Source of the DNA: Halieaceae bacterium UBA4438
GTDB taxonomy: Bacteria; Pseudomonadota; Gammaproteobacteria; Pseudomonadales; Halieaceae
DNA length: 5,326 nucleotides
Direction of reading: 5' to 3'
NCBI GenBank assembly: GCA_002390485.1
Contig: DGPO01000084.1
Location: forward strand, 262 to 5,587
Shown: positions 1 to 5,326 of the stretch, in pieces
Layout: each line of letters opens with the position of its first letter
Numbering within the stretch: the stretch's first letter is position 1
Translations under genes and position numbers: made by a program
The notes under the pieces: model-generated
Seen by the model: the letters and a program-made list of their open reading frames with translations, nothing else
Databases searched by the model: none
Told to the model about the DNA's origin: nothing

Positions 1-1280
1 CAGGCCATGATGCAATGCGATGCGGTGACACGTTTGGCCTCTCCTCGCTCAACATAGTCCACTTCCACTCTCGACGAAGGTAATTCTCTGACCCCAACCA
101 CCGTACTGTTAAGACGCAGCCGCACCCGATGATTCTCCCGGTCCAGCGCGTCGTAGTTGAATCGCGCTGCGACGATATTTTCCGGGCCCGTGGCCTCGGG
201 TGCCGCCTCGGGAATCAAGTGTCGGACTAGTAAGCGGGCTACCGACGCATTTCCGTCAGGGAACATTCGTGTATACAGAAGACTGTCGAGAAAGGCGCCG
301 CCCAGTTTGGCAGCAGTTTTGCCAAACCACCCCATCGACTTGATACCGCTCCCGCCGCCTAAGATGGCTTCGCCAACTGTTAAGTTCCAACCGGTCATAC
401 CACTGAGGTGGAGGATGATTGCATTGAGTATGGGTAGGGTAGAGGGTAATAAACCCACTCTATCGATTAGGTATTGGTTGTAGCTTACCGAGTTGATGTA
501 GTCCCACTTCTCGCTCATGGATAGCTCATCTAGGAAATCTTGCTTGCCTCCCCAGAACGCGGTGAGTTTCCTCTTCTCGTCTTCTGGTAGGGGAAGGGAT
601 GCAATGACGTCGTCGTAACCGTCCGCGCCAAACATCACGTTATTCCAATTTCCACTCACCATGGTATGACCGGCCTCCCCAGGAAGTGCCACACCGTTGT
701 TGGCATCCAGATTCCCCACCAGAGCCAAGTCAGCGGCGGTGCGCTCGGCCATTAGGTCAAGGAAATCCTCATTGAGACCAATATCGCTCATTAGCTGGGC
801 CGCTTCATCGCTGTAAGATAGCCACTCAATATTCTGAGCACCGCCAAGACTGACCATCATTCGGCCGTCTTGATGAAACTCATTACGTTTTGCATGCCCG
901 CCAAAATCGTCGTGGTTGTCCAAAATAAGAATCCGCGCATCCGGCCCCATCTTTTTCTGAAAGAAGTGCGCAGCGGCTAAGCCGCTCATGCCTGCACCCA
1001 CAACGGCAAGGTCGTAGTGTTCGTCCAGTGCCCGATACGCACTTGGTTTCTGTCCACGCCAACTCAGGGCATGTGCGACCTCGTAGGAGCCCTCATGGCT
1101 GCCACGCATACCGGTCTCTGTGGGTGGGTAGTAGCCAGAGAAGTTTCTCGATTGAGGGCCCGGAAGTGCCGCTGTTTCCACCGGCGAAGTCGACTTTTTG
1201 TCGCATCCTCCGAGAAGCATTCCTCCAGCTCCTATAGCGATGCTCCCGACTAAATCCCTGCGCGTAATTTTGTAGCTCAT
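1..1280 (-). CDS. SpdH-like FAD-dependent amine (spermidine-type) dehydrogenase, Tat lipoprotein; 3' end outside window
   Basis: I translated this by hand from ATG at 1280 leftward: 426 codons stay open to the left edge, so the C-terminal part is missing. Residues 1-26 form a twin-arginine lipoprotein signal: T6-R7-R8-D9-L10, a hydrophobic Ala/Gly/Ile stretch, then lipobox L23-G24-G25-C26 followed by D27. A Rossmann FAD site begins near residue 89, with G95-x-G97-x-x-G100 and acidic D121 at the end of the second strand. Next come DNHDDFGGHAKRNEF (121-135) and FPDGNASVARLLVR (340-353), which I recognise as conserved blocks of the spermidine dehydrogenase SpdH family. A second FAD-domain strand follows (VRLRLNSTVVGV, about 393-404). 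Family members oxidise polyamines using FAD, and characterised ones also carry heme; substrate specificity here is inference. The start is supported by AAGG (minus strand, 1291-1288) seven bases before ATG. It is transcribed divergently from the receptor cluster. An amine oxidase of another specificity cannot be excluded. Confidence 0.85.
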   Translation of the reverse strand, partial: MSYKITRRDLVGSIAIGAGGMLLGGCDKKSTSPVETAALPGPQSRNFSGYYPPTETGMRGSHEGSYEVAHALSWRGQKPSAYRALDEHYDLAVVGAGMSGLAAAHFFQKKMGPDARILILDNHDDFGGHAKRNEFHQDGRMMVSLGGAQNIEWLSYSDEAAQLMSDIGLNEDFLDLMAERTAADLALVGNLDANNGVALPGEAGHTMVSGNWNNVMFGADGYDDVIASLPLPEDEKRKLTAFWGGKQDFLDELSMSEKWDYINSVSYNQYLIDRVGLLPSTLPILNAIILHLSGMTGWNLTVGEAILGGGSGIKSMGWFGKTAAKLGGAFLDSLLYTRMFPDGNASVARLLVRHLIPEAAPEATGPENIVAARFNYDALDRENHRVRLRLNSTVVGVRELPSSRVEVDYVERGEAKRVTASHCIMA

Positions 1281-1289
1281 TGGTCAACC

Positions 1290-1319
1290 TTGCCAGCATG
1301 TCAAATGACATGTTATAAC
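1290..1319 (+). promoter_or_regulatory. Putative sigma-70 promoter for the rightward membrane protein/receptor cluster
   Basis: TTGCCA (1290-1295) serves as the -35 hexamer and TATAAC (1314-1319, five of six matches to consensus) as the -10, separated by 18 bases. If TTATAA (1313-1318) is used instead, the spacer is 17. Transcription would start near 1326, giving a leader of about 65 bases before the ATG at 1392. The -10 lies in the centre of the 38-bp palindrome, so a bound protein would block RNA polymerase. This is a consensus match by eye only. Confidence 0.4.
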
Positions 1320-1334
1320 CTGTCACTTGACATG
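1297..1334. promoter_or_regulatory. 38-bp near-perfect palindromic operator in divergent promoter region
   Basis: The 38 bases read almost the same on both strands: 17 of 19 base pairs are symmetric around the centre at 1315/1316 (within TTATAA, 1313-1318). It can be split into two 16-bp sub-palindromes. The left one is perfect, CATGTCA-AA-TGACATG (1297-1312). The right one is CcTGTCA-CT-TGACATG (1319-1334), with one arm mismatch. A third dyad of 20 bp lies across the centre, TGACAtGTTATAACcTGTCA (1306-1325), with one mismatched pair. The element overlaps the likely promoter elements of both flanking genes. Such paired dyads usually bind two repressor dimers (TetR, GntR, MarR or similar), but the protein cannot be named from the sequence and no regulator gene is present in the window. 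Confidence 0.7.
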
Positions 1335-1338
1335 TAAA
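1310..1338 (-). promoter_or_regulatory. Putative sigma-70 promoter for the leftward SpdH-like gene
   Basis: On the minus strand, TTTACA (1338-1333, five of six matches) is followed after 17 bases by TAACAT (1315-1310, four of six). A stronger -10, TATAAC (1317-1312), is also present but only 15 bases from the -35. Transcription would begin just inside the left arm of the palindrome, about 25 bases before the ATG at 1280. The position within the palindrome implies shared control with the rightward genes. Confidence 0.35.
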
Positions 1339-1391
1339 AGCCTTTGTCCGGGTTCAGAAAAGATTTAACAGGATACGGAGAATAAGAATAA

Positions 1392-2135
1392 ATGCAGAGC
1401 AACAGGTCGAACACTATGGTTGATGCATCATTTGATCGCAGTCTTAATCAATTCGGATTTTTCACGGTTATTCTGTGCATCCTTACAGGTTTTGCGGCGG
1501 CGCTACTTCCTTTGGATGCGCCCGCTGGAGCCAACGCGACAGACGCCGAGCGGCTGGCTTGGCTCACGGGAAATATGGGGTCGTTTGTCGCGGGCTGGGT
1601 GAATCAGATCATCGCAATGCTAAGCCTATCAGGCTTCTTTCTCGCTATTGCGTTGCGCGCCCGTCACGTTGCACCGCTAAGGGTGATCCTCGCTGTCGGC
1701 GCAGTGGCTATGGCCACTATGGCATTTGCAATTCCCAAGTTCATGGCAATTTGGACAATTCCCATGTTGGCTGAGGCATCAGTCACCGGGGGCTCGGGTT
1801 CCAAAATGGCTGAAACACTACTCCCGCTGCTAAACGTGTCCATACCCTTTTCTCTGTATACCTCTTTCGATTACCTCGGATTTTGGCTCTACGCACTTTT
1901 TGCTGTCCTGATGATGGGCGCGGTAGACCGTGTGGACAGACTTTCAACCATTGCAGCTGCGTCGCTGGGCCTGTTTGGCCTGGGCTTTCACGTCGCTCTG
2001 ATTTTGTTGCTCACCGGCGTGATTGGCGCTGCCGATATTGAGATCGTGTTTGGACTCACATTCATACCCCTCCTCTTTTTACTGCTCGTCATGCTCGCCA
2101 TTTTCAGGCGTGACCGAACACCTTTGGGAGGGTGA
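1392..2135 (+). CDS. Six-helix integral membrane protein of unknown function
   Basis: I do not recognise this 247-residue protein. Six hydrophobic segments are visible at about residues 21-41, 63-88, 94-121, 159-178, 186-212 and 217-238. The Arg residues flanking them (R5, R16, R89, R91, R180, R183, R239, R240) fit an inner-membrane protein with both ends in the cytoplasm. There would be two larger periplasmic loops: 42-62, which is rich in Ala, Asp and Glu, and 122-158. No catalytic or transport motif stands out. Size and topology resemble small families such as DUF4386, but that is only a resemblance. The start at 1392 is preceded by GGAG (1377-1380) 11 bases upstream; a second Met at codon 9 (1416) lacks an obvious ribosome site. 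It is the first gene of the rightward cluster, 85 bases before the receptor, so it may help move or sense the imported ligand or electrons from the dehydrogenase. That role is inference. Confidence 0.8.
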   Translation: MQSNRSNTMVDASFDRSLNQFGFFTVILCILTGFAAALLPLDAPAGANATDAERLAWLTGNMGSFVAGWVNQIIAMLSLSGFFLAIALRARHVAPLRVILAVGAVAMATMAFAIPKFMAIWTIPMLAEASVTGGSGSKMAETLLPLLNVSIPFSLYTSFDYLGFWLYALFAVLMMGAVDRVDRLSTIAAASLGLFGLGFHVALILLLTGVIGAADIEIVFGLTFIPLLFLLLVMLAIFRRDRTPLGG

Positions 2136-2206
2136 CTCCCCTAACTCGAGAGCGTCTACAGACGTCTACATGGGGATGTGTTTACCCCAGCATATTTTTC
2201 CCTTGC

Positions 2207-2212
2207 AAGGAG
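2207..2212 (+). promoter_or_regulatory. Ribosome binding site that fixes the receptor start
   Basis: AAGGAG lies eight bases before the ATG at 2221. The same frame is open upstream as far as 2023, inside the previous gene, but that upstream stretch encodes no export signal. The 2221 start gives a clean Sec signal peptide, so this site decides the start. The first half of the site is part of a 10-bp palindrome, CCTTGCAAGG (2201-2210). Confidence 0.75.
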
Positions 2213-2220
2213 ATAAGACT

Positions 2221-4365
2221 ATGAAAAATATTAATAAAAAACAGATTTCTATTGTTATCGCGGTGTTATTCACAGCGAATTCCGCCTTCGCACAACTCGA
2301 GGAAGTGTTGGTTACGGCTCAGAAACGTGAGCAAAGCCTTCAGGAGGTGCCGATCTCGATCAGTGCTGTGAATGAGGAGCTGCTTGAGCAAACAGGCGTC
2401 AATACGATTACCGAAGTCATTCCGATGGTCGCTGGCTTAAGCGGTGCTGACTATGGTTTAGCGACCAACACCTGGGCCATTCGCGGTATTGGTAGTAACG
2501 ACTGGACCATTGGTTCGGAACCCTCAGTCGGGGTGTTTATTGATGACGCTTACGTGGGCCGTAATATCTTTGCGACCAGTAACTTTTTTGACATCAATCG
2601 TATCGAGGTGGTGAAGGGTCCTCAAGGCACGCTTTTTGGAAGAAATGCGGCCGCAGGTGCGATCAGTTTGGTGACAAATAAGCCGGGTGATGAAGATGAG
2701 CTCCACCTCGGCTTGTCGATGGGTGACGAAGGTCAGCGGCGTTATGAGCTAGTGGGAAACTGGGCGCTCAGTGACTCGTTTGCATTGCGTCTCGCCTATC
2801 AAAACCAAAAGTGGGAGGGAATGTGGACCGAGGTAAACAGCGGTCAAGAAATGTATACCGAGAGTGACGTACTGCGCTTATCGGCTCGGTGGGATATTTC
2901 TGACAGCCTCGAAGCGCTTTTTAAATACAACAAGGGCGATGCCGAAACAAACTACACCAGCGCCGTAAGCATCCTTACCAATCCTGCTCAACCGGGTGTT
3001 GAGTACCCAGATCGTTTTGCCATTAACCAGCCCAACTTTGAGCAAAATAAAGACGACGGCTTTGGCTTGCGCTTGACCTGGTCGTTGAGCGAGTCACTGA
3101 CCTTGGTATCGATAACAGACTCGCGAAGCGGTGAAAATGATTACTTTGAGGACGTTGATGGAACAGCCGACGATCTTACCATCGACGAGGCTGTCTTTGG
3201 CGTTCCTGGCGGGGCGGTGGGCGGTCTCGATATACCCGTGGGTCTCGGAGGTGATGCCGACTCGTTTTATCAAGAATTTCGGTTGAGTGGAGGTTCCGAG
3301 GCCATCGACTGGTTCGCAGGCGTGAGTTATTACAGCGAGGATTTAGACAATTCCCGATGGGAAGTTGACTACGTAGCCACCGCGCTCGGTTTTCCGGTCG
3401 GAAGCCAACGCATCTCCAGCAAAGCAGAAAATGAATCAATGGGGATTTACGGCGACATCACCTGGCAAGCATCTGATCAACTAGCACTGACCGCGGGCGC
3501 TCGATGGAGCTCCGATGATAAGGACTGGTGTACAAACACCTTACAGGATGATTTTGGTGAGGCTGGCGGACCGACGCCTGGCGAGCTGTGTGAGACAAAA
3601 GAATGGGATGAGCTTACCTCGCGCTTCATCGCTCAATACAACGTTAGTGACGCCACAATGCTGTTCGCGAGCGTTTCGCAGGGCTACAAGGGTGGTGGTT
3701 TTAATACCTCAGTCGCTGACTTAGATGGTGATTTTATTGCCGAGACCATCATCGATTTCGATCCTGAGACCAGTACTGCCTACGAGCTAGGCTTCAAGTC
3801 GACGATGATGGAGGGGCGGATGCAGTTAAATGGCTCGTTCTACGTTATCGACTATGAGGCGCTGCAATTCGCGACTTTGACACTTGAGACGGGGCTACAA
3901 ATCGCTAACGCGGGAGACGTCGACTCGCGAGGCTTTGAGGTTGAACTCAATTACGCGCCCAATGACAGCGTCCTACTCATGGCGAACTATGCGAACTCCG
4001 AAGCGGAGGTCGGTTCTGGAGTGCTCGATGGTCAGACCTTGGCGTACGCACCCCAATCGACCTATTCGCTAGGCGCTATGATTGACCAACCCTTTGCCAG
4101 CGGCACTCTCAATTGGTTCGCCATGTACAACTACACAGGCGACTATTTCCATGACATGGATAACTTCTCGGAAGAGGATGGTTATGGGGTCATGAACGCC
4201 AAGGTTACCTACGTGCCCAGCAGTGAAGCCTGGGACTTCGCAATCGCAGTCGATAACCTGACTGATAAAGATTACGCGACGCTACGGGGGGACTTTGGCT
4301 GGGGGCCTATGCTGCATTGGGGTTACAAGCGCATGATTAGAGCTGAATTGAACATGCGTTTTTGA
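2221..4365 (+). CDS. TonB-dependent outer-membrane receptor
   Basis: A 714-residue receptor that would import a ligand through the outer membrane using TonB-ExbBD energy. Residues 1-24 are a Sec signal peptide (KKQISIVIAVLF core, AFA before Q25). The TonB box is EEVLVTA (27-33), directly followed by QKREQSLQEVPISISAV, typical of this receptor class. The plug domain runs to about residue 155 and contains the hallmark GPQGTLFGRNAAAGAISLVT (133-152). The rest is a beta-barrel of alternating strands and loops, with SQGYKGGGFN (486-495), NLTDKDY (679-685) and a terminal Phe, as expected for barrel assembly. Length is normal for small-molecule receptors and the frame is intact. The mature protein has only two cysteines, C437 and C457, in one predicted loop. 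The substrate cannot be read from the sequence; this class is often annotated as a siderophore receptor by default, but no iron-related neighbour is present. The dehydrogenase and cupin neighbours point to an organic, perhaps amine-containing, ligand (inference). Confidence 0.95.
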   Translation: MKNINKKQISIVIAVLFTANSAFAQLEEVLVTAQKREQSLQEVPISISAVNEELLEQTGVNTITEVIPMVAGLSGADYGLATNTWAIRGIGSNDWTIGSEPSVGVFIDDAYVGRNIFATSNFFDINRIEVVKGPQGTLFGRNAAAGAISLVTNKPGDEDELHLGLSMGDEGQRRYELVGNWALSDSFALRLAYQNQKWEGMWTEVNSGQEMYTESDVLRLSARWDISDSLEALFKYNKGDAETNYTSAVSILTNPAQPGVEYPDRFAINQPNFEQNKDDGFGLRLTWSLSESLTLVSITDSRSGENDYFEDVDGTADDLTIDEAVFGVPGGAVGGLDIPVGLGGDADSFYQEFRLSGGSEAIDWFAGVSYYSEDLDNSRWEVDYVATALGFPVGSQRISSKAENESMGIYGDITWQASDQLALTAGARWSSDDKDWCTNTLQDDFGEAGGPTPGELCETKEWDELTSRFIAQYNVSDATMLFASVSQGYKGGGFNTSVADLDGDFIAETIIDFDPETSTAYELGFKSTMMEGRMQLNGSFYVIDYEALQFATLTLETGLQIANAGDVDSRGFEVELNYAPNDSVLLMANYANSEAEVGSGVLDGQTLAYAPQSTYSLGAMIDQPFASGTLNWFAMYNYTGDYFHDMDNFSEEDGYGVMNAKVTYVPSSEAWDFAIAVDNLTDKDYATLRGDFGWGPMLHWGYKRMIRAELNMRF

Positions 4366-4398
4366 TCGGCTTTGTGTCTGCTTACATAGGAGTATTCA

Positions 4399-5268
4399 AT
4401 GACTAAACGACTGACGTTCATCCTTGTATTGGCGGTTACTTTAATGACTCCACTCTCACAAGCTGACTCCTCCATATTGCCACTTAGGACAGAGTCCTTA
4501 ATGACGGAGCCACTGCAAGCATTGCCACCCTGGCCAGAAAGCATGCTGATATCCGGTGAAAGTGCTCATGGGCAAAAAGTGCTTCATGAGGGCGAGTTTG
4601 TTGTCGTCATTTACGAGTCAGTGCCTGCTGTTATCGGCATTAATGAGCCTTATCCGTACGATGAGTTCGTGCGGGTGCTCGAGGGGACAGTCGTCCTGAC
4701 TTCCGTCGCAGGCGATCGTCAGGTCTATGGACCGAATGATCATTTCCTGGTGCCCAAGGGGTGGATGGGCACCTGGGACATGCCTACACCTTTTCGAGAG
4801 TTGGTTATTGTAGAGACTGCGGCGTGGAATCAAAGCGAGAGCACTATTGCTTCCACGTTTGGCTCCAAACGCCCCACAGGTGAGGCTGACCCTGAGGTAC
4901 TGCCCTTGCGGGTGGATGCACTGCTAGAAGATACCTTGGAAGCATTGCCACCGTGGCCAGAGGGTGTTGTTGTCGCTGGGGTGAATAAGCATGCCCAGAA
5001 GGTGTTGCATGAAGGGGAAGTGGTCGCCGCACTTTACGGTGCTGACGCGGCTCGTCTAACGGTGGCCGCACCGTTCCCCTACGATGAGTATGTCCTTGTT
5101 CTGCAAGGTCAGGTAGTTCTTACCTCCGAGGATGGCAGCAGTCAGACCTTTGGTGTCGGTGACGGCTTTCTGGTGCCAAAAGGGTGGACAGGCACCTGGG
5201 ATATGCCTGAACAATACCTTGAAAAAATTGTTGTGGAGACTGCTGCTTGGAACGAGGCAGAGGGTTAA
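4399..5268 (+). CDS. Secreted tandem-cupin (Cupin_3/DUF861-type) protein
   Basis: This 289-residue protein begins with a Sec signal peptide (residues 1-22, SQA before D23), so it should be periplasmic. The mature part is two copies of one cupin domain, residues 26-144 and 167-285, aligning without gaps at a constant offset of 141 residues and about 55% identical (65 of 119, counted by eye). Each copy carries ALPPWPE, KVLHEGE, PYDE(F/Y)V-x-VL-x-G, VVLTS, LVPKGW-x-GTWDMP and VETAAWN. The PKGW-GTW block is typical of the Cupin_3/DUF861 family, which includes ureidoglycine aminohydrolase- and EutQ-like proteins. The histidines of classical cupin metal motifs are absent in both copies (PYDEF in motif 1, GTW in motif 2), so normal metal chemistry is doubtful; H63/E65 and H204/E206 of HEGE are the conserved polar candidates. 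AGGAG (4388-4392) lies six bases before ATG. It starts 33 bases after the receptor stop with no terminator visible, so co-transcription is likely. Function is unknown: ligand binding or hydrolysis of an oxidised product is inference. Confidence 0.85.
   Translation: MTKRLTFILVLAVTLMTPLSQADSSILPLRTESLMTEPLQALPPWPESMLISGESAHGQKVLHEGEFVVVIYESVPAVIGINEPYPYDEFVRVLEGTVVLTSVAGDRQVYGPNDHFLVPKGWMGTWDMPTPFRELVIVETAAWNQSESTIASTFGSKRPTGEADPEVLPLRVDALLEDTLEALPPWPEGVVVAGVNKHAQKVLHEGEVVAALYGADAARLTVAAPFPYDEYVLVLQGQVVLTSEDGSSQTFGVGDGFLVPKGWTGTWDMPEQYLEKIVVETAAWNEAEG
4474..4830 (+). repeat. Intragenic duplication, cupin unit 1
   Basis: This encodes residues 26-144 of the bicupin, the first copy of a 119-codon unit repeated 423 bases downstream. 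Some blocks remain alike at DNA level, for example 4517-4538 against 4940-4961, which differ at one base of 22. Confidence 0.9.
4897..5253 (+). repeat. Intragenic duplication, cupin unit 2
   Basis: This encodes residues 167-285, the second copy. It is separated from unit 1 by a 22-residue linker (145-166) rich in Ser, Thr, Gly and Glu. No insertion or deletion separates the two copies at protein level, and the block around PKGW-x-GTWDMP is the best conserved. Confidence 0.9.
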
Positions 5269-5288
5269 GCCATTAGGGTGATAGCTGT

Positions 5289-5326
5289 ATGAAAAAAGGC
5301 GTTAAACGAGAGATATCGCGTCGAGA
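5289..5326 (+). CDS. Start of a further gene, possibly Tat-exported; truncated by window edge
   Basis: Twelve complete codons are visible, MKKGVKREISRR, and the next codon starts GA (Asp or Glu). AGGG (5275-5278) lies 10 bases before the ATG, and the gene starts 20 bases after the bicupin stop, which suits an operon. A basic N-terminus followed by I-S-R-R-(D/E) looks like the front of a twin-arginine signal (compare ITRRDL in the divergent SpdH-like gene), but the hydrophobic part is outside the window. What the protein does cannot be told from this. A second exported oxidoreductase is a reasonable guess. Confidence 0.55.
   Translation, partial: MKKGVKREISRR

Noticed and set aside
157..483. 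108-codon open frame on the plus strand
   Set aside because: It lies fully antisense to the SpdH-like gene, whose motifs are clear; its product is low in recognisable features.
1093..1326. 77-codon minus-strand frame covering the divergent promoter
   Set aside because: It overlaps the SpdH-like start in another frame and would run through the palindrome; no ribosome site or domain supports it.
2126..2140. Inverted repeat GGGAG-ggtga-CTCCC across the membrane-protein stop codon
   Set aside because: Short stem with no following T run; likely chance.
2151..2170. Tandem CGTCTACA repeated with a 10-base period
   Set aside because: Only two copies in a short gap; could be a half-site pair for a regulator but nothing else supports it.
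2171..2199. Hairpin TGGGG...CCCCA (2171-2189) followed by a T tract (2195-2199), as a possible terminator
   Set aside because: The stem is only five pairs with a nine-base loop, and the T tract is five bases away; too weak to call, though a partial attenuator between membrane protein and receptor is conceivable.
2023..2220. Upstream in-frame extension of the receptor gene
   Set aside because: It would overlap the membrane-protein gene by over 100 bases and bury the signal peptide; the ATG at 2221 has a strong ribosome site.
4151..4161. CCATGACATGG, resembling the operator half-site
   Set aside because: It lies inside the receptor coding sequence, is a short chance palindrome and does not match the full operator pattern.

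Overview
The window looks like chromosomal DNA of a Gram-negative bacterium, most likely a marine-type gammaproteobacterium. The reasons are a TonB-dependent outer-membrane receptor with a TonB box of the EEVLVTAQKR type, Sec and Tat export signals, a lipobox, and dense gene packing with moderately GC-rich codon use. The taxonomic guess is inference from style only; there is no RNA gene or housekeeping marker to fix it.

Layout. On the minus strand, from position 1280 to the left edge, lies the first 426 codons of a Tat-exported, lipobox-bearing flavoprotein of the spermidine dehydrogenase (SpdH)-like family; its C-terminal part is outside the window. This gene has no complete ORF inside the window because its stop codon lies beyond the edge. 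A 111-base divergent intergenic region (1281-1391) follows. It holds a striking 38-bp near-perfect palindrome (1297-1334) that overlaps the likely -10 regions of both outward promoters. To the right, on the plus strand, run four genes in one direction with short gaps: a 247-residue six-helix membrane protein of unknown function (1392-2135), a 714-residue TonB-dependent receptor (2221-4365), a secreted protein made of two tandem Cupin_3/DUF861-type domains (4399-5268), and the first 12 codons of another gene (5289 onward) whose N-terminus (KREISRR) resembles the start of a Tat signal.

How they may work together (inference): the receptor would import an unknown ligand across the outer membrane, the Tat-exported flavoenzyme would oxidise it in the periplasm, and the bicupin could bind or process the ligand or its product there. 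The flavoenzyme family suggests an amine, perhaps a polyamine. The shared palindromic operator suggests that one repressor controls both directions. No regulator gene is visible in the window. There are no tRNA or rRNA genes, CRISPR arrays, insertion sequences or phage genes.
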